Shown here one piece after another: positions 1 to 5,909 of a DNA stretch of 6,663 bases. How positions within the stretch are numbered: position 1 is the first letter of the stretch; every line of letters starts with the position of its first letter. The position numbers and the translations under genes are program-made. The notes below the pieces were generated by a model. The model searched no databases. It saw only the letters and a program-made list of their open reading frames with translations, and was not told the origin of the DNA. Source of the DNA: Bacteroidota bacterium (lineage in GTDB: Bacteria > Zhuqueibacterota > JdFR-76 > DREG01); assembly GCA_030624545.1 (NCBI GenBank), contig JAUXJX010000114.1, positions 1-6,663 of the forward strand. Reading direction: 5' to 3'.

Positions 1-183
1 GATTAATCGCAACACAATTCCTTAATCCTGGGGATAGTATCATTAAATCGAGGCTGTTCTTGAGCACCCAATAGCAGACCGCAATTTTAGGATAAATAAT
101 CTCGATTTGTAGTTAACGCGAATCAAAAACGAGGGTCTTTTTTCTTTTATCCTTATACCTGATACCCTGCCTGTGTTTTGTTC
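1..183. other. Flank downstream of treT, no gene seen
   Basis: This AT-rich stretch follows the treT stop codon on the minus strand and runs to the window edge. Both strands are broken by frequent stops, and I see no coding region, RNA gene or GC-rich hairpin followed by a T-run that would make a convincing intrinsic terminator. A next gene in the same direction could begin outside the window. Confidence 0.5.
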
Positions 184-1425
184 CTAGACCTCTATCCTTG
201 CTCCACTTCCATGGGTAACGCCATGAATGAGGGTCAAATATTCCCGTAGATGGCGCGTGATCAAATAGTTATCCAATACGAACTGGTGCGCCTTTCTTCC
301 CATTTCTTGTTGCTTATCACGATGATAAAGCAAATAACGAGTGCGCAATGCAGTGCCTTCCGGTGATTCCACCAAAAAACCAGTGTGGTGATCTATTACC
401 TGCAGACGAATGCCGCCGCAATTGCCGCCGATTACCGGCTTTCCCTTCCACAGGGCCTCCGTCACAGTAAGCCCAAACCCTTCTTTTACGGATTTCTGCA
501 CAACGATGTCAGCGGCGCGCTGAATTGCGTTTATCGTACGGTGGGCATCTGAAGGCAAAAGCAGCACATGAACGTCAGGATCATCGGCGGCAGCGGCGTG
601 GACTTCATCCAGAACCGCCTCTCCTTCCGGATCATCATTAGCGCCCCCGCCGGCGAGGACAAGCTGCAGGGACGGCACAAATTTTCTGGCCAATCGATAC
701 GCGTGGATCACGCCCAACGGATCTTTGAATCGGTCGAATCGGGAAACCTGCGTGATCAAAGGTCTATCCATGTCGATTTTGAAACGTTTGCAAACGGCAG
801 CAATTTCGTCCTTCTCGAGATCAATATTCTTGTCGCTGAGAGGATCTATGCTGGGTGCGATGAGGTATTGAGGATGCGGAAGGGTCTTAGCGAAATCGGC
901 AAGGGAAAATATGCTCGCATCATAATCAACGACGAAATTTCGCAGGTATTTCCAGACCGGCCGGAAAGGATGGCTCACATCGATATGACAACGCCAGACC
1001 CATTTCCCCCTTCTGTTTGGGCAGAATCTTAGCAGAGGAGCAGGTTGAGGATCGTGAATCACGACGATATCTGATTCCTCAAGCATAGTACGCATCTTCT
1101 CCGCGTTCAGCTCATTTGTCTCTTCGTAGGCCTGCAACATCGCCTCCGGTAATTCGACAACACTCCCCTGTAGCCCATTATGAAAACTCTTTGTGCATTG
1201 AAAGAAGGTTTGGTTTCCATCAATGATCTCCCAGTTCGTATGAATCCCCAGGTCATTCATCAAAGGAACCAGTTTGTTTAATATCTCGGCAACTCCGCCA
1301 CCCTCTTTGGTTGAATTCACATGCACGACTTTCATTCCTTGCAGAGGCTTGGCTAATTGGCGAAGCTCGTTGATAACGGCTTCGCCTGTAACTTCGGCAT
1401 AGCGGTTGAGTTGGGTCGTGGTCAT
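184..1425 (-). CDS. treT: Trehalose synthase TreT (GT4 glycosyltransferase)
   Basis: This is a 413-residue cytosolic GT-B glycosyltransferase of family GT4, matching the trehalose glycosyl-transferring synthase TreT. TreT joins glucose from an NDP-glucose donor to free glucose to give trehalose, and in some organisms runs in reverse. The N-terminal Rossmann half carries the EGGGVAE loop (41-47), HDPQP (124-128) and WRCHIDVS (144-151). The C-terminal donor half has QVSRFDRFKDP (226-236), with R229 and K234 placed for the donor phosphates, and the EGFGLTVTE E-x7-E motif (E315, E323). Length is normal for the family and no key motif is missing. The ATG at 1425 has GGAGG six bases upstream. It overlaps the TGA of the preceding gene as ATGA, so translation of the two is probably coupled. 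The donor nucleotide and physiological direction cannot be read from sequence. A related GT4 enzyme (trehalose phosphorylase-like) is the main alternative. Confidence 0.88.
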   Translation of the reverse strand: MTTTQLNRYAEVTGEAVINELRQLAKPLQGMKVVHVNSTKEGGGVAEILNKLVPLMNDLGIHTNWEIIDGNQTFFQCTKSFHNGLQGSVVELPEAMLQAYEETNELNAEKMRTMLEESDIVVIHDPQPAPLLRFCPNRRGKWVWRCHIDVSHPFRPVWKYLRNFVVDYDASIFSLADFAKTLPHPQYLIAPSIDPLSDKNIDLEKDEIAAVCKRFKIDMDRPLITQVSRFDRFKDPLGVIHAYRLARKFVPSLQLVLAGGGANDDPEGEAVLDEVHAAAADDPDVHVLLLPSDAHRTINAIQRAADIVVQKSVKEGFGLTVTEALWKGKPVIGGNCGGIRLQVIDHHTGFLVESPEGTALRTRYLLYHRDKQQEMGRKAHQFVLDNYLITRHLREYLTLIHGVTHGSGARIEV

Positions 1426-2096
1426 AAATTGCCTCCAAAATAGCTTTTGAAGATATCCGAGAGCTGATCCCGGATCTCAGTCAGCGTAGGAGAATAAGGA
1501 TCCAAATTCGCGATTTCAGACAGCAAATCTGAATGATTACTGCCCAATCCTGCGATCCATTCTCTAAAGTCATCAGTTTGATCCGGAGTGCGTTGCCTGG
1601 CATCGATAAAATGGTAAAAGATGCTTCCTAGCGACATTGCAGGAACAGCCTTCGCCAATTCAATTGGCTTATGAAGCAGCTTATTGGTTGTAAACACCAC
1701 GGCCTGTGAAGTAATGAAATTAAACTGCTGATTTTGCTTTGCCCATGGGACGAGAGGGCTCTGGTCAAGCCTCTCTTCTATAACCTCAATCAGTTCTTGC
1801 CGCAACTGTTCTATATTATCCATACCGGTGGGGTCAATCGCACCCAGATGCTCTGCAGTTCTTCTGTCGTGGAGGGCATGTCGAGACCAGGAGGCAAAAT
1901 CGTTGCTGTATTCCGGATCATCGAACCTGGCCCGTAGACGACCTCCCCAAAAGTGATAATAGATGCTGGCAGGGTCGATGGTTTGAATGCGGTCCTTCAG
2001 CTCCCTGAGGTTCTGGGCCCTGACGCCGCTGGCGAGCGCGATCAAAGCACAGTCCTTAATCACAAAAGGCCTGTTATTTGTTCTATTTGTTGACAT
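1422..2096 (-). CDS. DUF5752 family protein partnered with TreT
   Basis: This 224-residue soluble protein of unknown function resembles the DUF5752 family, which I recall as a frequent neighbour of TreT-type glycosyltransferases. I chose the ATG at 2096 because AGGAG lies seven bases upstream; an in-frame ATG at 2129 would add 11 residues but lacks such a site. The protein is an internal duplication. Residues 11-49 and 125-163 align without gaps (both start with F and end in SI-Y/F-YHF), and residues 66-110 and 176-220 align again without gaps (DFxxW, then a DP, then an I..xLR/IRxxL helix). No signal peptide or membrane segment is visible. The four-base overlap with treT implies a shared transcript and probably a joint role, for instance as a regulator or partner of TreT, but that role is inference. 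Family assignment is from pattern memory. Confidence 0.72.
   Translation of the reverse strand: MSTNRTNNRPFVIKDCALIALASGVRAQNLRELKDRIQTIDPASIYYHFWGGRLRARFDDPEYSNDFASWSRHALHDRRTAEHLGAIDPTGMDNIEQLRQELIEVIEERLDQSPLVPWAKQNQQFNFITSQAVVFTTNKLLHKPIELAKAVPAMSLGSIFYHFIDARQRTPDQTDDFREWIAGLGSNHSDLLSEIANLDPYSPTLTEIRDQLSDIFKSYFGGNL
1432..1436 (-). promoter_or_regulatory. Shine-Dalgarno of treT
   Basis: GGAGG on the minus strand is six bases before the treT ATG, inside the end of the upstream coding region. Combined with the ATGA stop/start overlap it fixes the treT start and indicates coupled translation. Confidence 0.8.
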
Positions 2097-2103
2097 TCTT
2101 GGT

Positions 2104-2108
2104 CTCCT
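2104..2108 (-). promoter_or_regulatory. Shine-Dalgarno of the DUF5752 gene
   Basis: AGGAG on the minus strand is seven bases upstream of the ATG at 2096. It decides the start in favour of 2096 over the in-frame ATG at 2129. Confidence 0.75.
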
Positions 2109-2291
2109 GATTCCAGAATTAATCCGCAAGCCATTGCCAGTTGGCTAATTGATGCCTGGTACTTAAACCACGCAGAATTTGGAAATGATTCCGTAATTGA
2201 AAAATGGTTCGTTACATTGATCGTCAGAAAAGTTTGCATGCTTTATTGATCGGCTCCACCTTTCGCATTTTCTTGAATGATCTGGATTATT

Positions 2292-2448
2292 CACCGCAGA
2301 GGTCGCTGAGAACGTAGAAATTAAACAAAAAAAAGTTAAACAGACGCATTGATTTGCCAAATGGTGCAGAACGAAGTGCAAGAAAAACTGAGAAATACCA
2401 TGTTTGAGTCTCGTGAAAACGACTCGGTGCCCTCTGCGCGCTCTGCGG
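2292..2448. repeat. Long-spaced inverted repeat with CGCNGAG units
   Basis: The left arm (2292-2314) begins CACCGCAGAGGTCGC and the right arm (2427-2448) ends CGCGCTCTGCGG. CCGCAGAG at 2294-2301 is perfectly complementary to CTCTGCGG at 2441-2448, and further CGC/GCG and GAG/CTC blocks pair inside. About 112 bases separate the arms. Read in the same sense, both arms are built from roughly 9-base units of the form CGCNGAGNN. The right arm ends two bases before the channel gene stop codon (minus-strand TAA, 2450-2452). Similar CCGCAGAGRCGCAGAG-like intergenic palindromes occur in many unrelated bacterial genomes (general recollection); their function is unknown. Confidence 0.65.
2406..2425. other. 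Small hairpin with a GAAA loop
   Basis: GAGT (2406-2409) pairs with ACTC (2422-2425) and CGT (2412-2414) with ACG (2419-2421). This closes a GAAA tetraloop and leaves a two-base bulge (CT, 2410-2411). It lies inside the long inverted repeat just past the channel gene stop. Read on the minus strand the loop becomes TTTC and no T-run follows directly, so it is not a canonical terminator. It may be chance. Confidence 0.3.
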
Positions 2449-2449
2449 C

Positions 2450-3475
2450 TTATGAATCAGTTAGGTTAATCACCATTAATGATATTGATTTATCAATTTC
2501 GTCCACATATGCGTTTAGGCTTGTCAAAGCCTCCGATTGTCCGATCGCAATCAAGCGATCCCCTTTCTTGATTTCCATCGTTGAAGGGGGATTATAGCTG
2601 AATACTCCATTTTCTCGGAAAATGCCAACAAGCATGATATTCAGGCTCTGCAGAAATTTTACTTCAGCGATTGTTTTTTCATGCAAGGCCGAACGTGAAC
2701 CGACCACGATTTCTTCGAAGTTCAAATCTATTCCCCTGTCGCTTGCTACAAGATCGATAAAATCTGCAACGCCGGGACGCAACAGCAGGTTAGCCATTCT
2801 AGCGGCGCCGATTTCATACGGCTTTACGATCCGGTCGGCGCCTGCTCTTTTCAATTTCGTTTCGGTTTCCTCTTCAATAGCTCGGGCAACCACAAATAGA
2901 TCCGGGTTTAGAACCTTAACGGAAAGAGTTGTGAAAACATTTTCCGCATCAGAGGCCAAAACGACAGCCAACCCTTTCGCCCTTTTTACGCCGGCCTTCA
3001 ACAGCACCTCGTCCTGGGTTGCATCGCCATGCACACATAGACAGCCCAATTCGATCAATCGATCGATCTTACCGGCGTCCTTCTCCACTACAACAAAAGG
3101 CAAATTTGAGGCTGCCAACTCCTCGCAGATCGGCTTTCCCAATCGCCCAAAACCACACACAACGTAATGGTTTTCAGTTTCTTGAACTTTCTTATTCACT
3201 CTACGCCTCCGCAATAATTGTGGCACAAATATCAATTGCGCAGCCCGTCCGCCAATGTAGGCAAAGGTACCCACCCCCGATATGATCAAGCCGATAGTGA
3301 AAACTCGACCGACCGGCGTCAGCGGGCGTATTTCTCCAAAACCGATCGTGGTGATCGTAATAACGGTCATATAAAGCGATTCGAGAAAAGTCCATTTCTC
3401 GATATAGACATACCCGACCGTCCCGACCAGAGTAATGGCAAGTAATAATAAGAGGGCTGACCTGATTTGCCGCAT
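2450..3475 (-). CDS. 2TM potassium channel with C-terminal RCK (TrkA-N/TrkA-C) domains
   Basis: This is a 341-residue inner-membrane ion channel subunit with MthK-like architecture. TM1 spans about residues 7-25, followed by a pore helix (about 31-42), the selectivity filter TTIGFGE (42-48) and TM2 (about 55-82). A basic RRRR linker (89-92) leads to an RCK/TrkA-N Rossmann domain (about 103-220) with GFGRLG (108-113), acidic E131 after the second strand and GDAT (150-153). A TrkA-C-like domain covers about 255-325. The family forms tetrameric K+ channels gated by nucleotides or ions bound at the RCK ring. The filter reads IGFGE rather than the classic VGYGD, a known bacterial variant that still fits K+ conduction. 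The ATG at 3475 has only a weak A-rich ribosome site. A stronger one precedes an internal GTG at residue 93. The gene diverges from the acyltransferase gene. Ion selectivity and ligand are not determinable here. Confidence 0.87.
   Translation of the reverse strand: MRQIRSALLLLLAITLVGTVGYVYIEKWTFLESLYMTVITITTIGFGEIRPLTPVGRVFTIGLIISGVGTFAYIGGRAAQLIFVPQLLRRRRVNKKVQETENHYVVCGFGRLGKPICEELAASNLPFVVVEKDAGKIDRLIELGCLCVHGDATQDEVLLKAGVKRAKGLAVVLASDAENVFTTLSVKVLNPDLFVVARAIEEETETKLKRAGADRIVKPYEIGAARMANLLLRPGVADFIDLVASDRGIDLNFEEIVVGSRSALHEKTIAEVKFLQSLNIMLVGIFRENGVFSYNPPSTMEIKKGDRLIAIGQSEALTSLNAYVDEIDKSISLMVINLTDS
3197..3210 (-). promoter_or_regulatory. Possible internal ribosome site and GTG start for a soluble RCK subunit
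   Basis: On the minus strand GGAGG (3206-3210) is followed by six bases and an in-frame GTG (3197-3199), which is codon 93 of the channel gene. The site lies exactly between TM2 and the RCK domain. Initiation here would give a 249-residue soluble RCK protein, as the internal Met107 start does in MthK. It is a better Shine-Dalgarno than the one at the main start. The GGAGG falls within two arginine codons (CGG AGG), so coincidence is possible. Confidence 0.45.
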
Positions 3476-3510
3476 TTCTTTTTCGATTCAATTCGTTCGC
3501 CAAGCTGCAC

Positions 3511-3539
3511 AATATAAGAACGAAATCCTTATTTTACAA
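3511..3539 (-). promoter_or_regulatory. Sigma70-like promoter of the channel gene
   Basis: On the minus strand TTGTAA (-35; plus-strand positions 3534-3539) is separated by exactly 17 bases from TATATT (-10; 3511-3516). The start codon at 3475 lies about 35 bases beyond the -10 box, a reasonable leader length. Confidence 0.6.
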
Positions 3540-3589
3540 TATATTCTGAACAAAAATGATCATAAACACAAATTCCATAGCACTATTCG

Positions 3590-3618
3590 TTGACAAATCG
3601 CGTTTCAATTGCTATACT
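3590..3618 (+). promoter_or_regulatory. Strong sigma70-like promoter of the acyltransferase operon
   Basis: A perfect -35 box TTGACA (3590-3595), a 17-base spacer and TATACT (3613-3618) predict a transcript start near 3625. The leader would be about 130 bases long and include the whole inverted repeat 3631-3693 before the ATG at 3755. The two boxes match the housekeeping consensus at 11 of 12 positions. Confidence 0.78.
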
Positions 3619-3630
3619 GTGGCAGAAATC

Positions 3631-3693
3631 TAAGACAGGTTGAACAGGATATTCTTGAGCGATCCTCTCAGAAATCCTGTTGATCGTGTCTAA
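3631..3693. repeat. Palindromic element in the operon leader (ATCCTGTT family)
   Basis: The outer arms, 3631-3650 and 3674-3693, are complementary at 16 of 20 positions, centred on AACAGGAT / ATCCTGTT. Inside them TTCTTGAG (3652-3659) faces CTCAGAA (3667-3673) with a one-base bulge, so nearly the whole 63 bases can fold into one long hairpin with a loop of about 7 bases. It lies between the promoter and the acyltransferase start, so the hairpin would be in the mRNA leader. Similar 'AATCCTGTTNATCCTGTCT' palindromes are scattered between genes in many bacteria, from general recollection. Confidence 0.7.
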
Positions 3694-3754
3694 AAAGATC
3701 TTTACTTTTCAGTCTGAATAGGTCTTTGAGTTAAGCTCGTCATCCTTGTTGAAT

Positions 3755-4579
3755 ATGGACGACAAATTCATCATTCGTCAGCTTCAGAACAACGAAGAGT
3801 TTCTGGCCTGTGAAGCCCTGGAGCTGGAAATCTGGGGCCAGAACTTTTCGGAATGCGTTCCGCCGTCGCTATTGATGGTCAGCCAAAAAGTAGGGGGTGT
3901 AACGGCAGGTGCTTTCGATGAAAAGGACGGGCTGATTGGTTTTGTTTATGGCTTGACCGGATGGAAGGATGGGCGATTGGTGCATTGGTCCCATATGCTT
4001 GCCGTACGGAAAGAGCACCGTGACAAACACTTAGGAATCCGTCTGAAGGAATTTCAAAAAGACTTCGTGCAAAAGTTGGGCGTCGAGATCATGTATTGGA
4101 CCTACGATCCGCTCGTTGCCAGGAATGCCCATATTAATCTGAATCGACTTGGTGTTAGCGTGGAGGAATATGTGCCGCACATGTACGTTGAGGGGAACGA
4201 AGCCGATCTCCACCGCGGCATCGGCATGGATCGGTTTGTTGTGAGATGGGATATTTCTCAGCCAAATAAGGACGGAAAGTCCAAAGAATTTCCTGATGAA
4301 CGTTTTGTCGAAGTACCGATCATAAATACCATACCTTCCGAAACGAGCAGCGGAATTCCAACTATGCCGAATTTAACAGACGATTCAGTTGTCCGTGTCG
4401 AAATCCCCTGTGACATCCATGCTATACAAGAGCAGTCTCTGGAGATTGCGGCTACGTGGAGGGAATGCACGAGGCCGGCGTTTGTTCATTATCTGGAAAG
4501 AGACTACCGGGTAGCGGGATTCCATAGAGACCGGGAAAACGGCCAATGTTTTTATGGTTTGACCAGGAATGAAGTTTGA
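3755..4579 (+). CDS. GNAT-family N-acyltransferase (COG3375 type)
   Basis: This 274-residue cytosolic protein resembles the COG3375 group of predicted GNAT acyltransferases. The GNAT core covers about residues 5-165. HSHMLAVRKEHRDKHLG (residues 79-94, preceded by W78) contains the beta4 strand and the acyl-CoA pyrophosphate loop around R89-G94, and WTYDPLVARNAHINLNRLG (115-133) is the second conserved block. A polar linker (about 170-208) leads to a small C-terminal segment (210-272) with VRVEIP and FVHYLERDYRVAGF, typical of this group. In Geobacillus a relative next to an N-succinylamino acid racemase transfers succinyl from succinyl-CoA to D-amino acids, and the same neighbour follows here, so that role is a reasonable inference. 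I chose the ATG at 3755; a TTG at 3746 would add three residues. Neither has a clear Shine-Dalgarno. Transcription is expected from the promoter at 3590-3618. Confidence 0.8.
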   Translation: MDDKFIIRQLQNNEEFLACEALELEIWGQNFSECVPPSLLMVSQKVGGVTAGAFDEKDGLIGFVYGLTGWKDGRLVHWSHMLAVRKEHRDKHLGIRLKEFQKDFVQKLGVEIMYWTYDPLVARNAHINLNRLGVSVEEYVPHMYVEGNEADLHRGIGMDRFVVRWDISQPNKDGKSKEFPDERFVEVPIINTIPSETSSGIPTMPNLTDDSVVRVEIPCDIHAIQEQSLEIAATWRECTRPAFVHYLERDYRVAGFHRDRENGQCFYGLTRNEV

Positions 4580-4594
4580 TTAGGAATTAATATA

Positions 4595-4657
4595 GCCACG
4601 GAGACACAGAGAGCACGGAGAGTGATTTTTTCTCTGTGTCCTCCGTGACTCTGTGGC
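4595..4657. repeat. Palindromic element between the acyltransferase and racemase genes (CACNGAG units)
   Basis: The arms, 4595-4621 and 4631-4657, are complementary at 21 of 27 positions around a 9-base loop (GTGATTTTT). Each arm is itself a tandem of CACRGAG units. In the left arm units start at 4597, 4605 and 4614 (steps of 8 and 9 bases). It starts 15 bases after the acyltransferase stop and ends 27 bases before the racemase ATG, so it fills most of the 105-base gap. Near-identical 'CCACAGAGNCACAGAG' palindromes are common between genes in unrelated bacteria (recollection). Transcribed, it would form a long hairpin between two operon genes. Confidence 0.75.
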
Positions 4658-4684
4658 AAATGAAAATCTCGAAAGAAGAATTGT

Positions 4685-5809
4685 ATGCTTCAAATCAACA
4701 AAATCATCTTACGCGAAATTCGACTGACTCTCGTAGAGCCGTTTCAAATTTCCTCGGGCACCTCTTCAGAAAGACGCATTTTCATTCTGGAATTCCGGAA
4801 TCCCGATGGGATCATCGGCTGGAGCGAATGCGTGGCGGGCGGTAATCCGAACTATTCGCCGGAAACCATCGACACCTGCTGGCTGGCTATAGAAAAATGG
4901 TTTGCTCACCGTGTCCTTGGCAGGGAATTCTCAAGTCCGGAAGAAATATTTCCAGCGTTGGAAGAGGACATTCGGGGGCACAACATGGCGAAGGCTGCTA
5001 TTGAGATGGGCGCCTGGGAGCTTGCGGCCCGCATCAAACAGATTCCGCTTGCGAGACTGATCGGTGGTACGCGGGATCAAATTGCTACGGGTATCTCACT
5101 CGGAATTCAAGAGAGTCCGGCCGTTTTGGTCGAAAAAGCCCGGCTTTGTCTTGGCCTGGGATACCGCAAAATCAAGATGAAAATAAAGCCCGGAAAGGAT
5201 ATTGAGTACGTTGCTGCCGCGCGGGACGCTTTGGGACCGGATGCGCCGCTGATGGCAGACGCGAACAACGCCTATTCCCTGGACGACATCGATCACCTTC
5301 GTCAACTCGACCAATTCGGCCTGATGATGATCGAGCAGCCGCTGGCCTGGGACGATGTTGTGAAACATGCCACTCTGCAGAAACAGCTAAAAACGCCGAT
5401 CTGCCTGGACGAGTCGATAACCAGCCCGTCAAAAGCAGAGGATATGGCGGCCCTCGGTAGCGGTCAGATCATCAACATCAAGCCAGGTCGGGTGGGCGGA
5501 TTTGCCCAGTCTATTGCGATCCATGATTTTTGCCAGGGGCATAGCATTCCCGTCTGGTGTGGGGGGATGCTGGAGAGCGGCATCGGCCGGGCCCACAATG
5601 TCGCGCTGGCCTCGCTACCCAATTTTGTTTTACCCGGCGATGTGTCGCCGAGCAGGCGCTATTGGCAACGCGATATTGTTATTCCTGAATGGACAATGGA
5701 CAACACCGGCATGGTGAAAGTTCCTCTTGACAAACCCGGCATGGGTGTCGAGGTGGATGTGGATTGGATTGAAAACTTGACTGTGCGGATGGAGACCCTG
5801 ACTGCGTAA
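4685..5809 (+). CDS. menC: o-Succinylbenzoate synthase / N-succinylamino acid racemase (enolase superfamily)
   Basis: This 374-residue cytosolic enzyme belongs to the muconate-lactonising subgroup of the enolase superfamily, with an N-terminal capping domain (about 1-125) and a TIM barrel. Visible active-site residues are K164 and K166 in KIKMKIK, metal ligands D192 (DANNAY), E217 (IEQPL) and D242 (CLDES), and base K266 (NIKPGRVGG). Each lies exactly three positions after its counterpart in the Amycolatopsis enzyme (K163, D189, E214, D239, K263, from memory). R269 matches R266, reported as an NSAR/OSBS-subfamily second-shell residue that aids racemisation. The family is promiscuous: it can make o-succinylbenzoate for menaquinone or racemise N-acylamino acids. 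No other menaquinone gene is in view, while the flanking acyltransferase and M20 hydrolase favour the racemase role. The symbol menC is the family label only. The ATG at 4685 has a weak AGAAG site upstream. Confidence 0.88.
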   Translation: MLQINKIILREIRLTLVEPFQISSGTSSERRIFILEFRNPDGIIGWSECVAGGNPNYSPETIDTCWLAIEKWFAHRVLGREFSSPEEIFPALEEDIRGHNMAKAAIEMGAWELAARIKQIPLARLIGGTRDQIATGISLGIQESPAVLVEKARLCLGLGYRKIKMKIKPGKDIEYVAAARDALGPDAPLMADANNAYSLDDIDHLRQLDQFGLMMIEQPLAWDDVVKHATLQKQLKTPICLDESITSPSKAEDMAALGSGQIINIKPGRVGGFAQSIAIHDFCQGHSIPVWCGGMLESGIGRAHNVALASLPNFVLPGDVSPSRRYWQRDIVIPEWTMDNTGMVKVPLDKPGMGVEVDVDWIENLTVRMETLTA

Positions 5810-5816
5810 TCAAATA

Positions 5817-5850
5817 TTGTCCACCCTGAGCGGAGTCGAAGGGTGGACAA
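5817..5850. repeat. Perfect 11-bp-stem palindrome (CCCTGAGCGGAGTCGAAGGG family)
   Basis: TTGTCCACCCT (5817-5827) is perfectly complementary to AGGGTGGACAA (5840-5850) around the 12-base loop GAGCGGAGTCGA. It begins seven bases after the racemase stop codon and lies in the 100-base gap before the amidohydrolase gene. No T-run follows, so it is not a canonical intrinsic terminator, though it could slow RNA decay or weaken read-through. The core motif CCCTGAGC-GAGTCGAAGGG recurs between genes in many unrelated bacterial genomes (recollection). Confidence 0.8.
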
Positions 5851-5894
5851 ATTAACATTCATTTCGCAGGAGATTTTTTCAGCACATAATTCTT

Positions 5895-5899
5895 GAGGA
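5895..5899 (+). promoter_or_regulatory. Shine-Dalgarno of the M20 amidohydrolase gene
   Basis: GAGGA lies ten bases before the ATG at 5910. It supports a start that includes the N-terminal hydrophobic segment, so the signal peptide is not an artefact of choosing too early a start. Confidence 0.65.
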
Positions 5900-5909
5900 C
5901 AAACAAAAA

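Larger units (their letters stand above)
2097..2449. other. 353-base gap between the channel gene and the DUF5752 gene
   Basis: No credible gene is present; the short open frames here lack ribosome sites and family resemblance. The gap holds the AGGAG site of the downstream gene (2104-2108), the long-spaced inverted repeat 2292-2448 and an A-rich segment around 2324-2340, which is a T-run when read on the minus strand. I did not find a clear sigma70 promoter for the DUF5752-treT pair, nor a convincing terminator for the channel gene. Whether the three genes form one transcript therefore stays open. Confidence 0.55.

Noticed and set aside
568..1032. 154-codon open frame on the plus strand inside treT
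   Set aside because: It is antisense to a well-conserved glycosyltransferase, has no family resemblance, and its composition is explained as the mirror of treT codons.
2126..2139. Sigma54-like TGGCA...TTGC on the minus strand upstream of the DUF5752 gene
   Set aside because: The spacing between the GG and GC elements is one base shorter than the strict sigma54 requirement, and it is too close to the start codon to be persuasive.
2324..2340. T-run on the minus strand as terminator of the channel gene
   Set aside because: No stable GC-rich stem directly precedes it on that strand.
2163..2381. 72-codon minus-strand open frame in the gap before the DUF5752 gene
   Set aside because: No ribosome site, no recognisable motif, and it runs across an arm of the inverted repeat and an A/T-rich tract.
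2622..3167. 181-codon open frame on the plus strand inside the channel gene
   Set aside because: It is antisense to the RCK domain, serine-rich low-complexity in character and without a ribosome site.
2292..4657. CRISPR array from the repeated CACNGAG and CGCNGAG units
   Set aside because: The units are 8-9 bases, contiguous and palindromically arranged, with no spacers and no cas genes.
4636..4845. 69-codon plus-strand open frame overlapping the racemase start
   Set aside because: It begins inside the palindromic repeat and then shadows the racemase gene in another frame.
5817..5850. Intrinsic terminator after the racemase gene
   Set aside because: The stem is strong but is followed by a mixed A/T sequence rather than a T-run, and the motif matches a dispersed repeat family.
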